64,000 bases of DNA from Chitinophagaceae bacterium UBA1953 (GCA_002336115.1 DDEN01000056.1:177577-241576), one strand, 5' to 3'. Shown: positions 17,027-25,842, counted from the first letter of the stretch. Notes: generated by a model from the letters alone, not told the origin. Translations and numbers: made by a program.

Positions 17027-18880
17027 ATGAAACTTTTGCTAAGGGGAATACTTCGTTTCGCTCTTTTCTGGATATTGTTTTTTGCTTTGTGCCGTGTGTT
17101 TTTTTTGTTTTCTGTTATGGCAAAATGGAAAGGTGAAACATCATCTGCTTTTTATTCTTTTATTGCCGGCATGCCGATGGATTTATCGGCAGCAGCTTAT
17201 ATTGGCGCATTTCCTTTGTTGATTTTGCTGTTTGCTTTTTTACGGGGAAAAATTCCGGCATGGCAGAGGTTATTCAGAATTTATATGGTTGTTTGTATTT
17301 CATTAATCAGCCTGCTCACTGTAATTGACATTAATCTTTACCGGGAATGGGGAAGTAAGGTTGATTACAGGGCATTTTCATTAATGATGGCTTCGCCCGA
17401 TGCAGCTTTAACAAGTTCTCTTTCATCGCCGATATTTTTTTCACTGCTCGCACTGATTTTTTTGATTTTTACAGGAGTTTTTATTTCAAAAAAAATTATT
17501 CCGGCAATGAATAATATAAACTATCCTTCATTTCCGGTACGGCTTTCAGTAGTACTTGCAATTGTTGGTTTATTTGTGCTTGCAGGAAGGGGAGGCATTT
17601 CCACTTCGCCTCTTACCGTATCAAGTGTTTATTATTCCTCCAATCAAACATTAAATCATTCGGCTATAAATACGGGCTGGAATTTTGTAAGAGATGTGAT
17701 TGACCAGAAAGAATCTGAATCAACTGCTTTTCAGAATATGTCAACACAGAAAGCAAAACAGATTTGCGACAGTCTTTTTCAGGCAAAAGACTCTGTGGTT
17801 CCGGTATTGAAAAACAATCGGCCCAATATTGTTTTAATTATTCTTGAAAGTTTTACTGCAGACCTGATTGAAGATCTGAATGGAGAAAAAGGAGTTACGC
17901 CTTTCTTTAGTTCACTTGTTGATAGTGGGTTGCTGTTTACCAATCTTCATTCAACAGGCTTTCGTACCGATATTGGTTTTACAAGTATTATGACAGGTTA
18001 TCCTTCATTGGCAACAAAAAGTATCATTAATATTCCTGTTAAATCGCAGAGGCTTCCTGCACTATCAAGTTCATTGTATAAAAATGGTTATCACACTTCA
18101 TTTTATTATGGAGGTGAAACTGATTTTTTTAATCTGCGATCGTTTGTGCTGCAAAAGAATTTTCAGCGCCTTGTTGATGTACGAGATTTTGAAAAAAATG
18201 AAACCACGTCTAAATGGGGAGTTTTTGATCATGTTGTTTTTAACCGGCTTCTGGCCGATCTGAAAACAGAACAGGAGCCATTCTTCAGTACAATTCTTAC
18301 ATTAAGTAATCATGAACCTTTTGAAGTTCCGGGGCAAAGAAAATTTCCCGGAAAAGATCGCCCCAACCAGTTCAGAAGTACTGCTTATTATACTGATGAA
18401 TGCCTGAAAAATTTTTTTGAAGCTGCTGCAAAAGAAAGCTGGTATAGCAACACGCTTTTTGTACTTGTGGCCGATCATGGCCACCGGTTGCCTAAAGAAG
18501 AAAATGAAGCATGGGAGCCACGCCGCTCACATATTCCATTATTATTTGCTGGTAATGTATTGAAAGATGAATACAAAGGAAAAACAATGAACCAGTTTGC
18601 AGCACAGGTTGATATTCCGGCTTCATTGCTTTCTCAACTTGGAATCAGTTCCAATGAGTTTGTATGGAGTAAAAATTTATTCAACCCAGAGGTAAAGCAC
18701 TTCGCTTTTTATTCGTTTGATAATGGGTTTACATGGATGGATGAGAATGGAGCTGTTTCATTTGATAATAACGGGAGAAAACTTATCTACACTTCCGGTA
18801 ACAACAAAAATTCTCAGCAGATGGAAACAGCGGGGAAAGCCTTTCAGCAAAAGGTGTTTGAACAGTTCTTATCTTATTAA
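17027..18880 (+). CDS. LTA synthase-like membrane sulfatase-fold enzyme
   Basis: The 617-residue protein has about five N-terminal membrane segments (residues 1-210) and an extracytoplasmic alkaline-phosphatase-fold domain. Landmarks: the first metal block NIVLIILESFTAD, the probable catalytic Thr in STGFRTDIGFTSIMTGYPS, LSNHEPFEVPG, and the metal block VADHGHRLP. Relatives are lipoteichoic acid synthases and phosphoglycerol or phosphoethanolamine transferases; in a Gram-negative the product is more likely a modified periplasmic glucan or lipid. I start at ATG 17027 (MKLLLRG) because the ATG at 16997 lies in a promoter-like TGATCTTTG. It ends just before a palindromic terminator shared with the convergent efflux operon. 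Confidence 0.88.
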   Translation: MKLLLRGILRFALFWILFFALCRVFFLFSVMAKWKGETSSAFYSFIAGMPMDLSAAAYIGAFPLLILLFAFLRGKIPAWQRLFRIYMVVCISLISLLTVIDINLYREWGSKVDYRAFSLMMASPDAALTSSLSSPIFFSLLALIFLIFTGVFISKKIIPAMNNINYPSFPVRLSVVLAIVGLFVLAGRGGISTSPLTVSSVYYSSNQTLNHSAINTGWNFVRDVIDQKESESTAFQNMSTQKAKQICDSLFQAKDSVVPVLKNNRPNIVLIILESFTADLIEDLNGEKGVTPFFSSLVDSGLLFTNLHSTGFRTDIGFTSIMTGYPSLATKSIINIPVKSQRLPALSSSLYKNGYHTSFYYGGETDFFNLRSFVLQKNFQRLVDVRDFEKNETTSKWGVFDHVVFNRLLADLKTEQEPFFSTILTLSNHEPFEVPGQRKFPGKDRPNQFRSTAYYTDECLKNFFEAAAKESWYSNTLFVLVADHGHRLPKEENEAWEPRRSHIPLLFAGNVLKDEYKGKTMNQFAAQVDIPASLLSQLGISSNEFVWSKNLFNPEVKHFAFYSFDNGFTWMDENGAVSFDNNGRKLIYTSGNNKNSQQMETAGKAFQQKVFEQFLSY

Positions 18881-18899
18881 AAACGGCTCTATGGTTATT

Positions 18900-18939
18900 A
18901 TTACATAGAAAACAGGCTTAAGCCTGTTTTCTATGTAAT
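18900..18939. terminator. Perfect 40-bp palindromic bidirectional terminator
   Basis: The sequence is a perfect inverted repeat centred between 18919 and 18920, with arm core AAAACAGGC. It follows the sulfatase-like gene by 19 bases, and its right half is part of the convergent permease gene, whose stop codon (18918-18920) sits at the centre. Confidence 0.85.
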
Positions 18940-20099
18940 GACTGTTGCTTTCTCTTTTGTCTGTTAATTTTCCATTGCAATAAAACAATTGACAGAGTTA
19001 ATGTAACTATTGTATGAATTGCTAATCCTTTTACCTGATTGGTAACATCGTCAGCAGCACCGCCATAAATTGCCAGCTTTCTGAATCCGATCAGGAAATT
19101 GGTAAGTGGAATGGATGTTGAAATAGCTTTTAATGTTTCAGGCATTACCACTTGCGGCCATGTAAATCCGCTTAATACAAAGCTTGGTGTGGCAATAATC
19201 ATCAGAAACTCTGTTGCTCTCAACTGGTTTGGAATCATAATTGAAAAAAGAATTCCTGTGAAAATACATGCAAGTGAAAATAAGGTTGTCAATAATAACA
19301 TTGATCCCGATTCAACTGCAAGCGGAATATTAAAGTAATGATACATTCCTGCAACAGCAGCCCACATCAGTGCTCCAAACACGGCATAGGGAATTACCTT
19401 CAGAAAAATATGATAGGTGCTGTATTTGCTGATACGCACAAGCTTTGCAAAATAATTGTCTTCAAAATCTCTGGCGAACGATAAAGCAAGTCCCATGAAA
19501 AAGATCTGTTGCATAATAGCACCCATTAAGCCGGGCCACATAAAATCCAAATAACTGTTGCCGGGATTAAACCAGCGGTTGTACTGTACTTTAAAACTTT
19601 CAAAACGTTCTGCCGCATACTGCGGAGCAAGACCTTGTTTTTTCAATGTTTCAATTTCAATGCCTGCGTTTGTTGTTGCAAGTACAGCCTGTATTCCTCT
19701 TGTGGCAAAATTGGCTGTAAGAATGTTGGATGTGTTGATGTCAACCACCACTTCAGGATAACGTCGTTGCAAAATCGCTGCTTCAAAATTTTCAGGAATG
19801 GTAATCACTGCCTGGTAATCATGATCAATAATCAGCTTTTTAATTCCAACAGCATCATTCAGCACTTTTACCACTTTGATGTTTTCATTATCGTTTAAAG
19901 CATCAATCAGTTTGTCGCTGGATGGTGAGTTGTCGTAGTCAACAACAACAATAGGAAGATCAGTAAGCTTGGCTTTCTGATACACATAACCAAACATTAA
20001 ACCATAGAGCAACGGCGCACCAAAGAATATGGCCATTACCACCTGGTTTTTGAAAATCCGCCTGACTTCTTTTTTGATTAATATAAAAAATGTTTTCAT
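18918..20099 (-). CDS. ABC-2 type export permease
   Basis: A 393-residue inner-membrane permease of the drug/lipid exporter ABC-2 family. It has one N-terminal membrane segment, a large periplasmic domain (residues about 45-175, with PIVVVDYDNSPSSDKL typical of the YhhJ/YbhS group) and five clustered C-terminal segments. It is the last gene of a four-gene unit (TetR regulator, TolC-like channel, HlyD-like adaptor, permease) with a 7-base gap from the adaptor gene. No ATPase gene and no second permease gene are in the unit, so the energising subunit must be encoded elsewhere or shared. The last 22 bases of the gene form half of the terminator palindrome. The exported substrate is unknown. Confidence 0.88.
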   Translation of the reverse strand: MKTFFILIKKEVRRIFKNQVVMAIFFGAPLLYGLMFGYVYQKAKLTDLPIVVVDYDNSPSSDKLIDALNDNENIKVVKVLNDAVGIKKLIIDHDYQAVITIPENFEAAILQRRYPEVVVDINTSNILTANFATRGIQAVLATTNAGIEIETLKKQGLAPQYAAERFESFKVQYNRWFNPGNSYLDFMWPGLMGAIMQQIFFMGLALSFARDFEDNYFAKLVRISKYSTYHIFLKVIPYAVFGALMWAAVAGMYHYFNIPLAVESGSMLLLTTLFSLACIFTGILFSIMIPNQLRATEFLMIIATPSFVLSGFTWPQVVMPETLKAISTSIPLTNFLIGFRKLAIYGGAADDVTNQVKGLAIHTIVTLTLSIVLLQWKINRQKRKQQSLHRKQA

Positions 20100-20106
20100 C
20101 AGGAGA

Positions 20107-21075
20107 TTATTTGTTGTTCAGCAATACGGTTGAGTTCTGGAAAAGATCAGTTGTCTTTGAAGTATCAGTTGCAATTACTTTCAGTTCATACGTTGTTTCG
20201 CCTAATTCATACGAAGGGGATGTACTTGTGTTGTCTGCATATCTTGCCAATTGTTTAATGGCGGTGATTTTTGCAGGGATACTGATATTCGTAAACGGAA
20301 CAGTTACAGTAACTGTGTTATTTACTTTGTAATTATGAATTTTTGATTCAGGTATGGTAAAACGGAAATACAGTGTGGTTGTTTCATAACCATTAATCAT
20401 TGTATAACCTGGCAATGCCAGTTCACCCACTTTCAACGCAATCGTTTCAATCAGCATATCTGCAGGAGCGATGATGTAACGTTCATTTTCTGCCTGAAGC
20501 ACTTCATTGGTTGCTCCGTGTGCACGGTCAACCTGTCCTTTAGCCATACGGATCTGTTCAGGTCTGGTTCCTTTTAAAATTTCCTGCTTCTTTGCATTGA
20601 GTGTTTTAACCATTGCTGCGGCAGCTTTGTATTTCATACTCACTTCATCAAATTGCTGTGCAGGTACAAGAGAATCTTTGTACATCTGCTGAATACGTTT
20701 AAACGATTGCTCCGCAAATACAAGCTGTTGTTGTGCTGCATCAAGCTGCCCATCAATCTGGCTGATCTGTTCACTTGTTGCTCCGTTATGTGCAAGATCA
20801 AGTTGTGCCTGTGCCGATTCAACTGCACCGGATGTTTGCTGAAGTTTGGGATTAATTTCAGGAATATCAAGAATTGCCAGTGTATCGCCTGTATGTACCT
20901 GCTGACCTTCACTTACAAAAATTTTCTGTACACGTCCGGCAAGTTTGGGTGCAATGGCAACAGTTTCCATTTTCACTTTTCCTTGTGGTTGATTAATAGA
21001 AGTTCTTTTGTTACAGGAAATAAGTATTGCTGAAGATGCAACTGAGAGTAAAAGAAATTTATTGAGATTGTTCAT
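20107..21075 (-). CDS. HlyD-family membrane fusion lipoprotein of an efflux pump
   Basis: A 322-residue periplasmic adaptor joining the inner-membrane permease to the outer-membrane channel. The N-terminus MNNLNKFLLLSVASSAILIS ends in a lipobox Cys (LISC, residue 21), so it is lipid-anchored. Residues 45-70 form the biotinyl-lipoyl half (GRVQKIFVSEGQQVHTGDTL), 80-195 a helical hairpin rich in Gln and Ala, and from about 210 the second lipoyl half and beta-barrel (VGELALPGYTMINGYETT). It lies 11 bases downstream of the tolC-like gene and 7 upstream of the permease gene. Confidence 0.9.
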   Translation of the reverse strand: MNNLNKFLLLSVASSAILISCNKRTSINQPQGKVKMETVAIAPKLAGRVQKIFVSEGQQVHTGDTLAILDIPEINPKLQQTSGAVESAQAQLDLAHNGATSEQISQIDGQLDAAQQQLVFAEQSFKRIQQMYKDSLVPAQQFDEVSMKYKAAAAMVKTLNAKKQEILKGTRPEQIRMAKGQVDRAHGATNEVLQAENERYIIAPADMLIETIALKVGELALPGYTMINGYETTTLYFRFTIPESKIHNYKVNNTVTVTVPFTNISIPAKITAIKQLARYADNTSTSPSYELGETTYELKVIATDTSKTTDLFQNSTVLLNNK

Positions 21076-21086
21076 TGTAGTAAGAT

Positions 21087-22451
21087 TTAAAAATATTGTG
21101 GAAGAATGCCTTTGTACTGAAGAACTGCAATGCTTGCTTTCCGTTGTTCAAAGAAGGCGCTTTGCAGATCAAGACCTGCTTTTTCTTTATCGTTTAATGC
21201 ATTAAGCAGTTCGGTTAAGGTTGTTAAACCATTTTGATATTGTTTGCTCACAAAGTCAAGCATTTTGTTTGCCAACGAAACCTGTTGTTGTGCCATACTT
21301 ATTTTCTGGTTGGCTGTTTTCCATTCCAATGTTGATTTTGTTACAGCAAGATTGTAGAGTTCGTTGATCTGTTGCTGTTGTTCCATGTACACCTGCTTAT
21401 CAATGCTTGATTTTTCCGCATTGTTTTTTGCAGTAAAGCCATCAAAAATATTCCACTGCAAACGCACACCTGCGTACCAGCGTGGATCGAGCATGGATAG
21501 ATCCTGTTTGCGGAATTCGTATTGACCAAACACGGCAACTTTCGGAAGATAATCGGTGAGTTCCATCTTCCGTTTATAATCTGTTGCAATGATGGCTTCG
21601 TTCAGCATTTTTGTTTCAGGGCGTTCAGCTTCTTTCAATGAATCAGCTTCAATCAGCATTGGTTGCAGTACAGGATGAATTGTCAGCAGTTGCTCAACAG
21701 GTAAACCGGTAAGCTGGTGCAGTTTTTCAATCAATGTGTTTTTGTTAGAAGTAAACTCAACCTGTTTTACATGCAGGCGTTCCTGTGCCAGTTCAATTTT
21801 CTGACGCTCTAACGGCGTGGCTAAACCGTTACGGATAGCATTTTCTACAAAACGTTTTTGTTCGTTCAGTAAATCTTCACTGCTTGCCAACACCTTTTCT
21901 GATGCAAGTACAAGTGAAAGCTGATCATAAGTAGTAACTACATCAGCTATTACCTGCACCCGTTCTTTTTCGTTGGAGATGCGGAGAATATTTTCCTGGT
22001 GCTGACTTGCTTTAATGGCCAGAGGAACTTTTAAACCACTGAACACAACCACCTGCGAGTTTGCCGTTACTTTAAAAATGTTTTTTTCCTGGATGGGCGG
22101 AACTTCTTTCAACTGAATAGTTGATGGTAGCTGGCTGTTAAACGATAATCCCAGTTTTTCTTTAACCAGCAAACGTTGTGTGCCAAGCAGCAGTGTTTGC
22201 AAATCAGAGGGGAAAAGAATGTCATCATTTAATCTCGTATAAGTAGCACTGAAGCCAAGCCTTGGTAAATAGGTTTGTTTTGCCGTTTTTCGGTCAATTT
22301 CTGTTTGCCTGATCTTGTACCCGTTAATCTTTACGACCGAACTTTTTTCGTATGCCTTATCAATTAAATTTTTGAGTACGGGGTCCGGCACTTGTGCCCT
22401 GATTGCCTGGAAGCTTAACAGCAGTAAGGCAATCACTGAAATTTTCTTCAT
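21087..22451 (-). CDS. TolC-family outer-membrane efflux channel
   Basis: A 454-residue protein with a signal peptide (MKKISVIALLLLSFQAIRAQ) and the duplicated OEP architecture of TolC: long helices rich in Gln, Lys and Glu (for example SIDKQVYMEQQQQINELYNLAVTK) and the strand-turn segment LPRLGFSATYTRLNDD. Together with the HlyD-like lipoprotein and ABC-2 permease it would form a trans-envelope export channel. It is the second gene of the unit, 14 bases after the TetR regulator gene. Confidence 0.9.
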   Translation of the reverse strand: MKKISVIALLLLSFQAIRAQVPDPVLKNLIDKAYEKSSVVKINGYKIRQTEIDRKTAKQTYLPRLGFSATYTRLNDDILFPSDLQTLLLGTQRLLVKEKLGLSFNSQLPSTIQLKEVPPIQEKNIFKVTANSQVVVFSGLKVPLAIKASQHQENILRISNEKERVQVIADVVTTYDQLSLVLASEKVLASSEDLLNEQKRFVENAIRNGLATPLERQKIELAQERLHVKQVEFTSNKNTLIEKLHQLTGLPVEQLLTIHPVLQPMLIEADSLKEAERPETKMLNEAIIATDYKRKMELTDYLPKVAVFGQYEFRKQDLSMLDPRWYAGVRLQWNIFDGFTAKNNAEKSSIDKQVYMEQQQQINELYNLAVTKSTLEWKTANQKISMAQQQVSLANKMLDFVSKQYQNGLTTLTELLNALNDKEKAGLDLQSAFFEQRKASIAVLQYKGILPQYF

Positions 22452-22465
22452 TTGTTCATATATTT

Positions 22466-23026
22466 TTAGATCATTATACTCTTCCAGCAGGCTTCAATTA
22501 ATTGTTTACGCAGCAACTCCTGTGATAAATCGGCTTTACCTGCAATAAACAAACGCATCATACTTGTGATTGGCCCCGACACGAGGGAGAGCAGCAACTC
22601 ATCGGGCAGATTTTTCACTTCATTGTTTTGTTTAGCCTGTTGTAATAATTTCTTCAATGGCTCAAGAATCGTCAGACTCTCTTCAAGTGTTTCTTTGAAG
22701 AGAAAAGGGGAGTAGGTGTATTGTTCAATAAAACTGAAATAGTCTTTATGCTCTGCATAAAATCCAATAGCATTCGAGGTCATTTGCCTGAAGTTTTCTT
22801 CAAACCTGTTGTCAGAATTGTAACCCGAAAGAATAGCTGAGTGATAATCTTTCACCAGCTTTTTATACAGTTCGTTAATCAGTTGTTCCTTACTTGAGAA
22901 GTAGATGTAAATTGTGCCGGCCGCAATGCCTGCTTCTGTGGCTACATTCTTCATGTTAAGGTGATAAAAACCTTCACGGTTTACCAGTTTCAAAACTGTC
23001 TGGAGTATAATTTCTTTCTTGTCCAT
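22466..23026 (-). CDS. TetR-family repressor of the efflux operon
   Basis: A 186-residue DNA-binding protein. The N-terminal helix-turn-helix is plain: IILQTVLKLVNREGFYHLNMKNVATEAGIAAGTIYIYFSSKEQLINEL, with the TetR signature AGIAAGTIYIYF. The C-terminal half is helical and variable, the ligand-binding part. It heads a four-gene efflux unit, and a perfect palindrome lies 15-40 bases upstream of its start codon, next to an exact -7 box. Autorepression released by the pump's substrate is the natural reading, but the ligand is unknown. Confidence 0.92.
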   Translation of the reverse strand: MDKKEIILQTVLKLVNREGFYHLNMKNVATEAGIAAGTIYIYFSSKEQLINELYKKLVKDYHSAILSGYNSDNRFEENFRQMTSNAIGFYAEHKDYFSFIEQYTYSPFLFKETLEESLTILEPLKKLLQQAKQNNEVKNLPDELLLSLVSGPITSMMRLFIAGKADLSQELLRKQLIEACWKSIMI

Positions 23027-23030
23027 AATG

Positions 23031-23038
23031 CAAAGTTA
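23031..23038 (-). promoter_or_regulatory. -7 promoter box of the tetR efflux operon
   Basis: On the minus strand TAACTTTG is an exact TAnnTTTG match, 4 bases before the ATG at 23026. The -33 region falls inside the operator palindrome at 23041-23066. Confidence 0.55.
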
Positions 23039-23040
23039 CA

Positions 23041-23066
23041 AATATGAATGAATATTCATTCATATT
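23041..23066. promoter_or_regulatory. Operator: perfect 26-bp palindrome upstream of tetR
   Basis: A perfect inverted repeat centred between 23053 and 23054. Its inner part is TGAATGAATATTCATTCA and it extends symmetrically through AATA at both ends. It occupies the stretch directly upstream of the -7 box, where a bound TetR dimer would block RNA polymerase. TGAATGA/TCATTCA half-sites are common for TetR regulators. Confidence 0.85.
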
Positions 23067-23136
23067 GAATAAATTTTATTTCTTGATTTGTTGACAGTTG
23101 TTTTTCAGTAGCTTAGACCTATAAAACGAGCTTTTT

Positions 23137-24759
23137 ATGAAACGATTAATTGCCTTTGGTTGCATGTTTATTTTATTTATGTCAGGAATAAAGGCCCAGC
23201 AAAAAGTGATTCAATTGTATGAAGGTTCAGCAGCAGGTTCGGAAAGCTGGACATGGAACGAAGCCGAAAATGATAACAATGGCTGGCAAACGAAAATTGT
23301 TTACAACATAAGCAAACCAACACTTACTGTATTTACTCCCGAAGATGGAAAAGCAAACGGAACTTCAGTAATTATTTGCCCGGGAGGAGCATTCAGGGCT
23401 TTATCTATTAACAGCGAAGGATATGATGTAGCAAAATGGTTAGTTCAAAAAGGTGTTACCTGTTTTGTTTTAAAATACAGGTTGGTGCACAGCAAAACAA
23501 CTGATCCTGTTACTGAAATGAATGCAATCTGGGGAACAAAGCAATTTGATGATGAAAATAATGCTGTTATTCCTTTTGCAGTAGCAGATGGAAAAGCTGC
23601 TATTGCTTATGTACGCAAGCATGCCGATGAAATGAAACTTGATCCCAAGCGGATTGGTATTATGGGCTTTTCTGCAGGAGGTACAGTGGCTGCGTCGGCA
23701 GGATATAATTATAGAACAGAAAACAGGCCCAGCTTTATTGCACCTGTTTATGCATTTTTTCCAAAGGAAATGCAAGGAAAATTGTTGAGTGATGCTCCGC
23801 CTGCTTTTATTGTTGCTGCAACAGATGATGGATTGAATCTTGCCCAGCACAGTGTTGATTTGTACAATCAATGGCTTGACTCAAAGAAATCGGCTGAGCT
23901 GCACATGTATTCAAAAGGAGGCCATGGGTTTGGAATGCGTGTTCAGAATCTTCCTTCTGATAAATGGATTGAACGTTTTGGTGATTGGTTAAATACAAAC
24001 GGACTTCTTGCTAAAAGCAATTATGATCCTGCTTTGAATGTGTATGAAAAAAGAGAATTTGTATTGGGCGAAGGAAAAGTTTTGCCTTACCGCATTCTTT
24101 ACCCGTTGAATTATGACCGTACAAAAAAATACCCGGTGATTTTGTTTCTGCATGGTGCAGGTGAAAGAGGAAATGATAATGAAAAACAGTTGATTCACGG
24201 AGCAAGGTTATTTATTAAAGATGAAAACAGGCAGAACTTCCCTGCAATTGTAATTATTCCCCAATGCCCGGAAAATTCTTACTGGGCTGCAACAAAAATT
24301 GACCGTACAAAACAACCTTTAAAAATTGAATTTGATTATGCAGGCGAACCAAACTGGCCACTTGTTGCTGCTAATGAACTGGTAAAGAAAATTGTAAAAG
24401 AAGAAGCGGTTGATCAAACAAGAATTTATATCACAGGTTTGTCGATGGGAGGAATGGGAACATTTGAATCGGTGTATCGTTATCCCGAGTTGTATGCAGC
24501 TGCTTTGCCTATTTGCGGCGGCGGAAATACAACGGCTTATGATGAAAGAGTAAAGAACACCAGCTTCTGGGTATTTCATGGTGCGGCTGATGCAGTTGTT
24601 GATGTGAATTTGTCAAGACAGATGGTGGAGTGCTTAAAAGCACTAAAAGTAAAAGTGAATTATTCTGAATATCCTGGCGTAAATCATAACAGTTGGGATA
24701 ATGCATTTGCTGAGTCTGATTATCTGAAATGGATGTTCCAGCAAAAAAGAAAGAAATAA
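23137..24759 (+). CDS. Secreted two-domain alpha/beta-hydrolase (double esterase)
   Basis: A 540-residue exported protein (signal MKRLIAFGCMFILFMSGIKA) made of two complete alpha/beta-hydrolase domains. Domain 1 (about 55-285) has the oxyanion motif CPGGAF, nucleophile GFSAGG (Ser179), acid Asp near 231 and His263 in GGHGFG, as in BD-FAE-type esterases. Domain 2 (about 300-540) has LHGAGERG, nucleophile GLSMGG (Ser436), Asp485 in HGAADAVV and His517 in GVNHNSW, like PHB-depolymerase or feruloyl-esterase relatives. Both triads look intact. A role in removing ester groups from plant polysaccharide is plausible, but no glycoside hydrolases lie nearby. It is followed within 2 bases by an orphan gene. 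Confidence 0.85.
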   Translation: MKRLIAFGCMFILFMSGIKAQQKVIQLYEGSAAGSESWTWNEAENDNNGWQTKIVYNISKPTLTVFTPEDGKANGTSVIICPGGAFRALSINSEGYDVAKWLVQKGVTCFVLKYRLVHSKTTDPVTEMNAIWGTKQFDDENNAVIPFAVADGKAAIAYVRKHADEMKLDPKRIGIMGFSAGGTVAASAGYNYRTENRPSFIAPVYAFFPKEMQGKLLSDAPPAFIVAATDDGLNLAQHSVDLYNQWLDSKKSAELHMYSKGGHGFGMRVQNLPSDKWIERFGDWLNTNGLLAKSNYDPALNVYEKREFVLGEGKVLPYRILYPLNYDRTKKYPVILFLHGAGERGNDNEKQLIHGARLFIKDENRQNFPAIVIIPQCPENSYWAATKIDRTKQPLKIEFDYAGEPNWPLVAANELVKKIVKEEAVDQTRIYITGLSMGGMGTFESVYRYPELYAAALPICGGGNTTAYDERVKNTSFWVFHGAADAVVDVNLSRQMVECLKALKVKVNYSEYPGVNHNSWDNAFAESDYLKWMFQQKRKK

Positions 24760-24761
24760 TT

Positions 24762-25619
24762 ATGGGTAAACTAAGAGTATTAAGAATTTTTAAGAAAAAA
24801 TCAATTTCGGATCATATCGAAAGTTTGGAAGATAAGATAGAAGAAAGCTATAAACCTACTAAACTTGAAATTGCTGCGAATTATTTTACAATTTTTGGTA
24901 CGGCAGTTTCATTGATAATTGCTGTTTGGGGTATTTTCTTAACAAAGAAATTTGGAGAGAGCCAAGATCAGATTAATGCTCTTAAAGGAGTTATTTATCA
25001 GCAACAAGAGCAAAATAAAACCTTAGTTGATATTCTTGAAAAAATTGAATTACAGAATAGTTCAATGCAAAATCAAATTACTGAGTTAAGCATAATTGAA
25101 AAAGGTACTATTCAACAAAATGAATTGATTAAAAAAGATATTCAGGAATCTCAGGCAATTTCAAAAAACATAAGTTCTCAATTACAAATAAATCGAAAGT
25201 TTGAAACAATTCAAGATACCGAGCTAAGTAATAAGAAAAGAAGCGATTCATTGCAATTAGTCCTCACATATACTGAAATTAGAGATTCGTTAGCGTTTTA
25301 CAGATTACAATTACAACCATGGGAACGAAAGACTGCTGATGAATCATATCGAAAAGATTGGATAGAAAGAACAAAGAAGATGATTGAAAAAACAATTAGT
25401 CTTTTATACAGGGAATTGAATAATGAGCTGCTTCTTTCTAATGATAGCCTCAATTATATCTGGAAACAATGCATTGAGGATATTAATTCTGCAGGATCAT
25501 TATTTTATTATTCTGATCCAAGGACTTACGACGGGATGTTTGAAATCTATAAAAAAATTATAGATGCATCGAAAAGTTTCTGGGAGTTTAATAACAAACT
25601 TAATCCTAGTTCTAAATAA
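24762..25619 (+). CDS. Orphan membrane-anchored coiled-coil protein
   Basis: A 285-residue protein I do not recognise. It starts MGKLRVLRIFKKKSISDH, 2 bases after the esterase stop; an ATG at 24729 lies inside the esterase gene and is less likely. One membrane segment (about residues 40-60, TIFGTAVSLIIAVWGIFL) follows a basic, helical N-terminus. Residues 65-165 are rich in Gln, Asn, Glu, Ile and Lys with heptad character, a likely coiled coil. The rest is helical and soluble. Base composition is clearly more AT-rich than the neighbours, with many Ile, Asn and Lys codons, suggesting acquisition from elsewhere. Function unknown. Confidence 0.65.
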   Translation: MGKLRVLRIFKKKSISDHIESLEDKIEESYKPTKLEIAANYFTIFGTAVSLIIAVWGIFLTKKFGESQDQINALKGVIYQQQEQNKTLVDILEKIELQNSSMQNQITELSIIEKGTIQQNELIKKDIQESQAISKNISSQLQINRKFETIQDTELSNKKRSDSLQLVLTYTEIRDSLAFYRLQLQPWERKTADESYRKDWIERTKKMIEKTISLLYRELNNELLLSNDSLNYIWKQCIEDINSAGSLFYYSDPRTYDGMFEIYKKIIDASKSFWEFNNKLNPSSK

Positions 25620-25727
25620 GCCGCTTGTTATACTTTTTTATCCCAGATATTGCTTCCAAAGATCGATCGGCCTAAGAAATTAATTTAGCCGTCTTTTTAT
25701 AGATCAAGCAGCTTTCTTTTTTACGTG

Positions 25728-25759
25728 TTTGGGTAATGCTGCTGATTATGGTACTTTTG
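25728..25759 (+). promoter_or_regulatory. Promoter of metG
   Basis: TTTG at 25728-25731, a 20-base spacer and TACTTTTG at 25752-25759 fit the phylum consensus. Transcription would start near 25765. That rules out the in-frame TTG at 25729 as a start codon and supports ATG 25843. Confidence 0.7.
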
Positions 25760-25842
25760 CAAGCCCTGCTGCAAAGAATTACCAGACGTACAAGAGTGCG
25801 ACGCAACAGGCGATGAACAGAAATACTAAAGACGATTACCAA

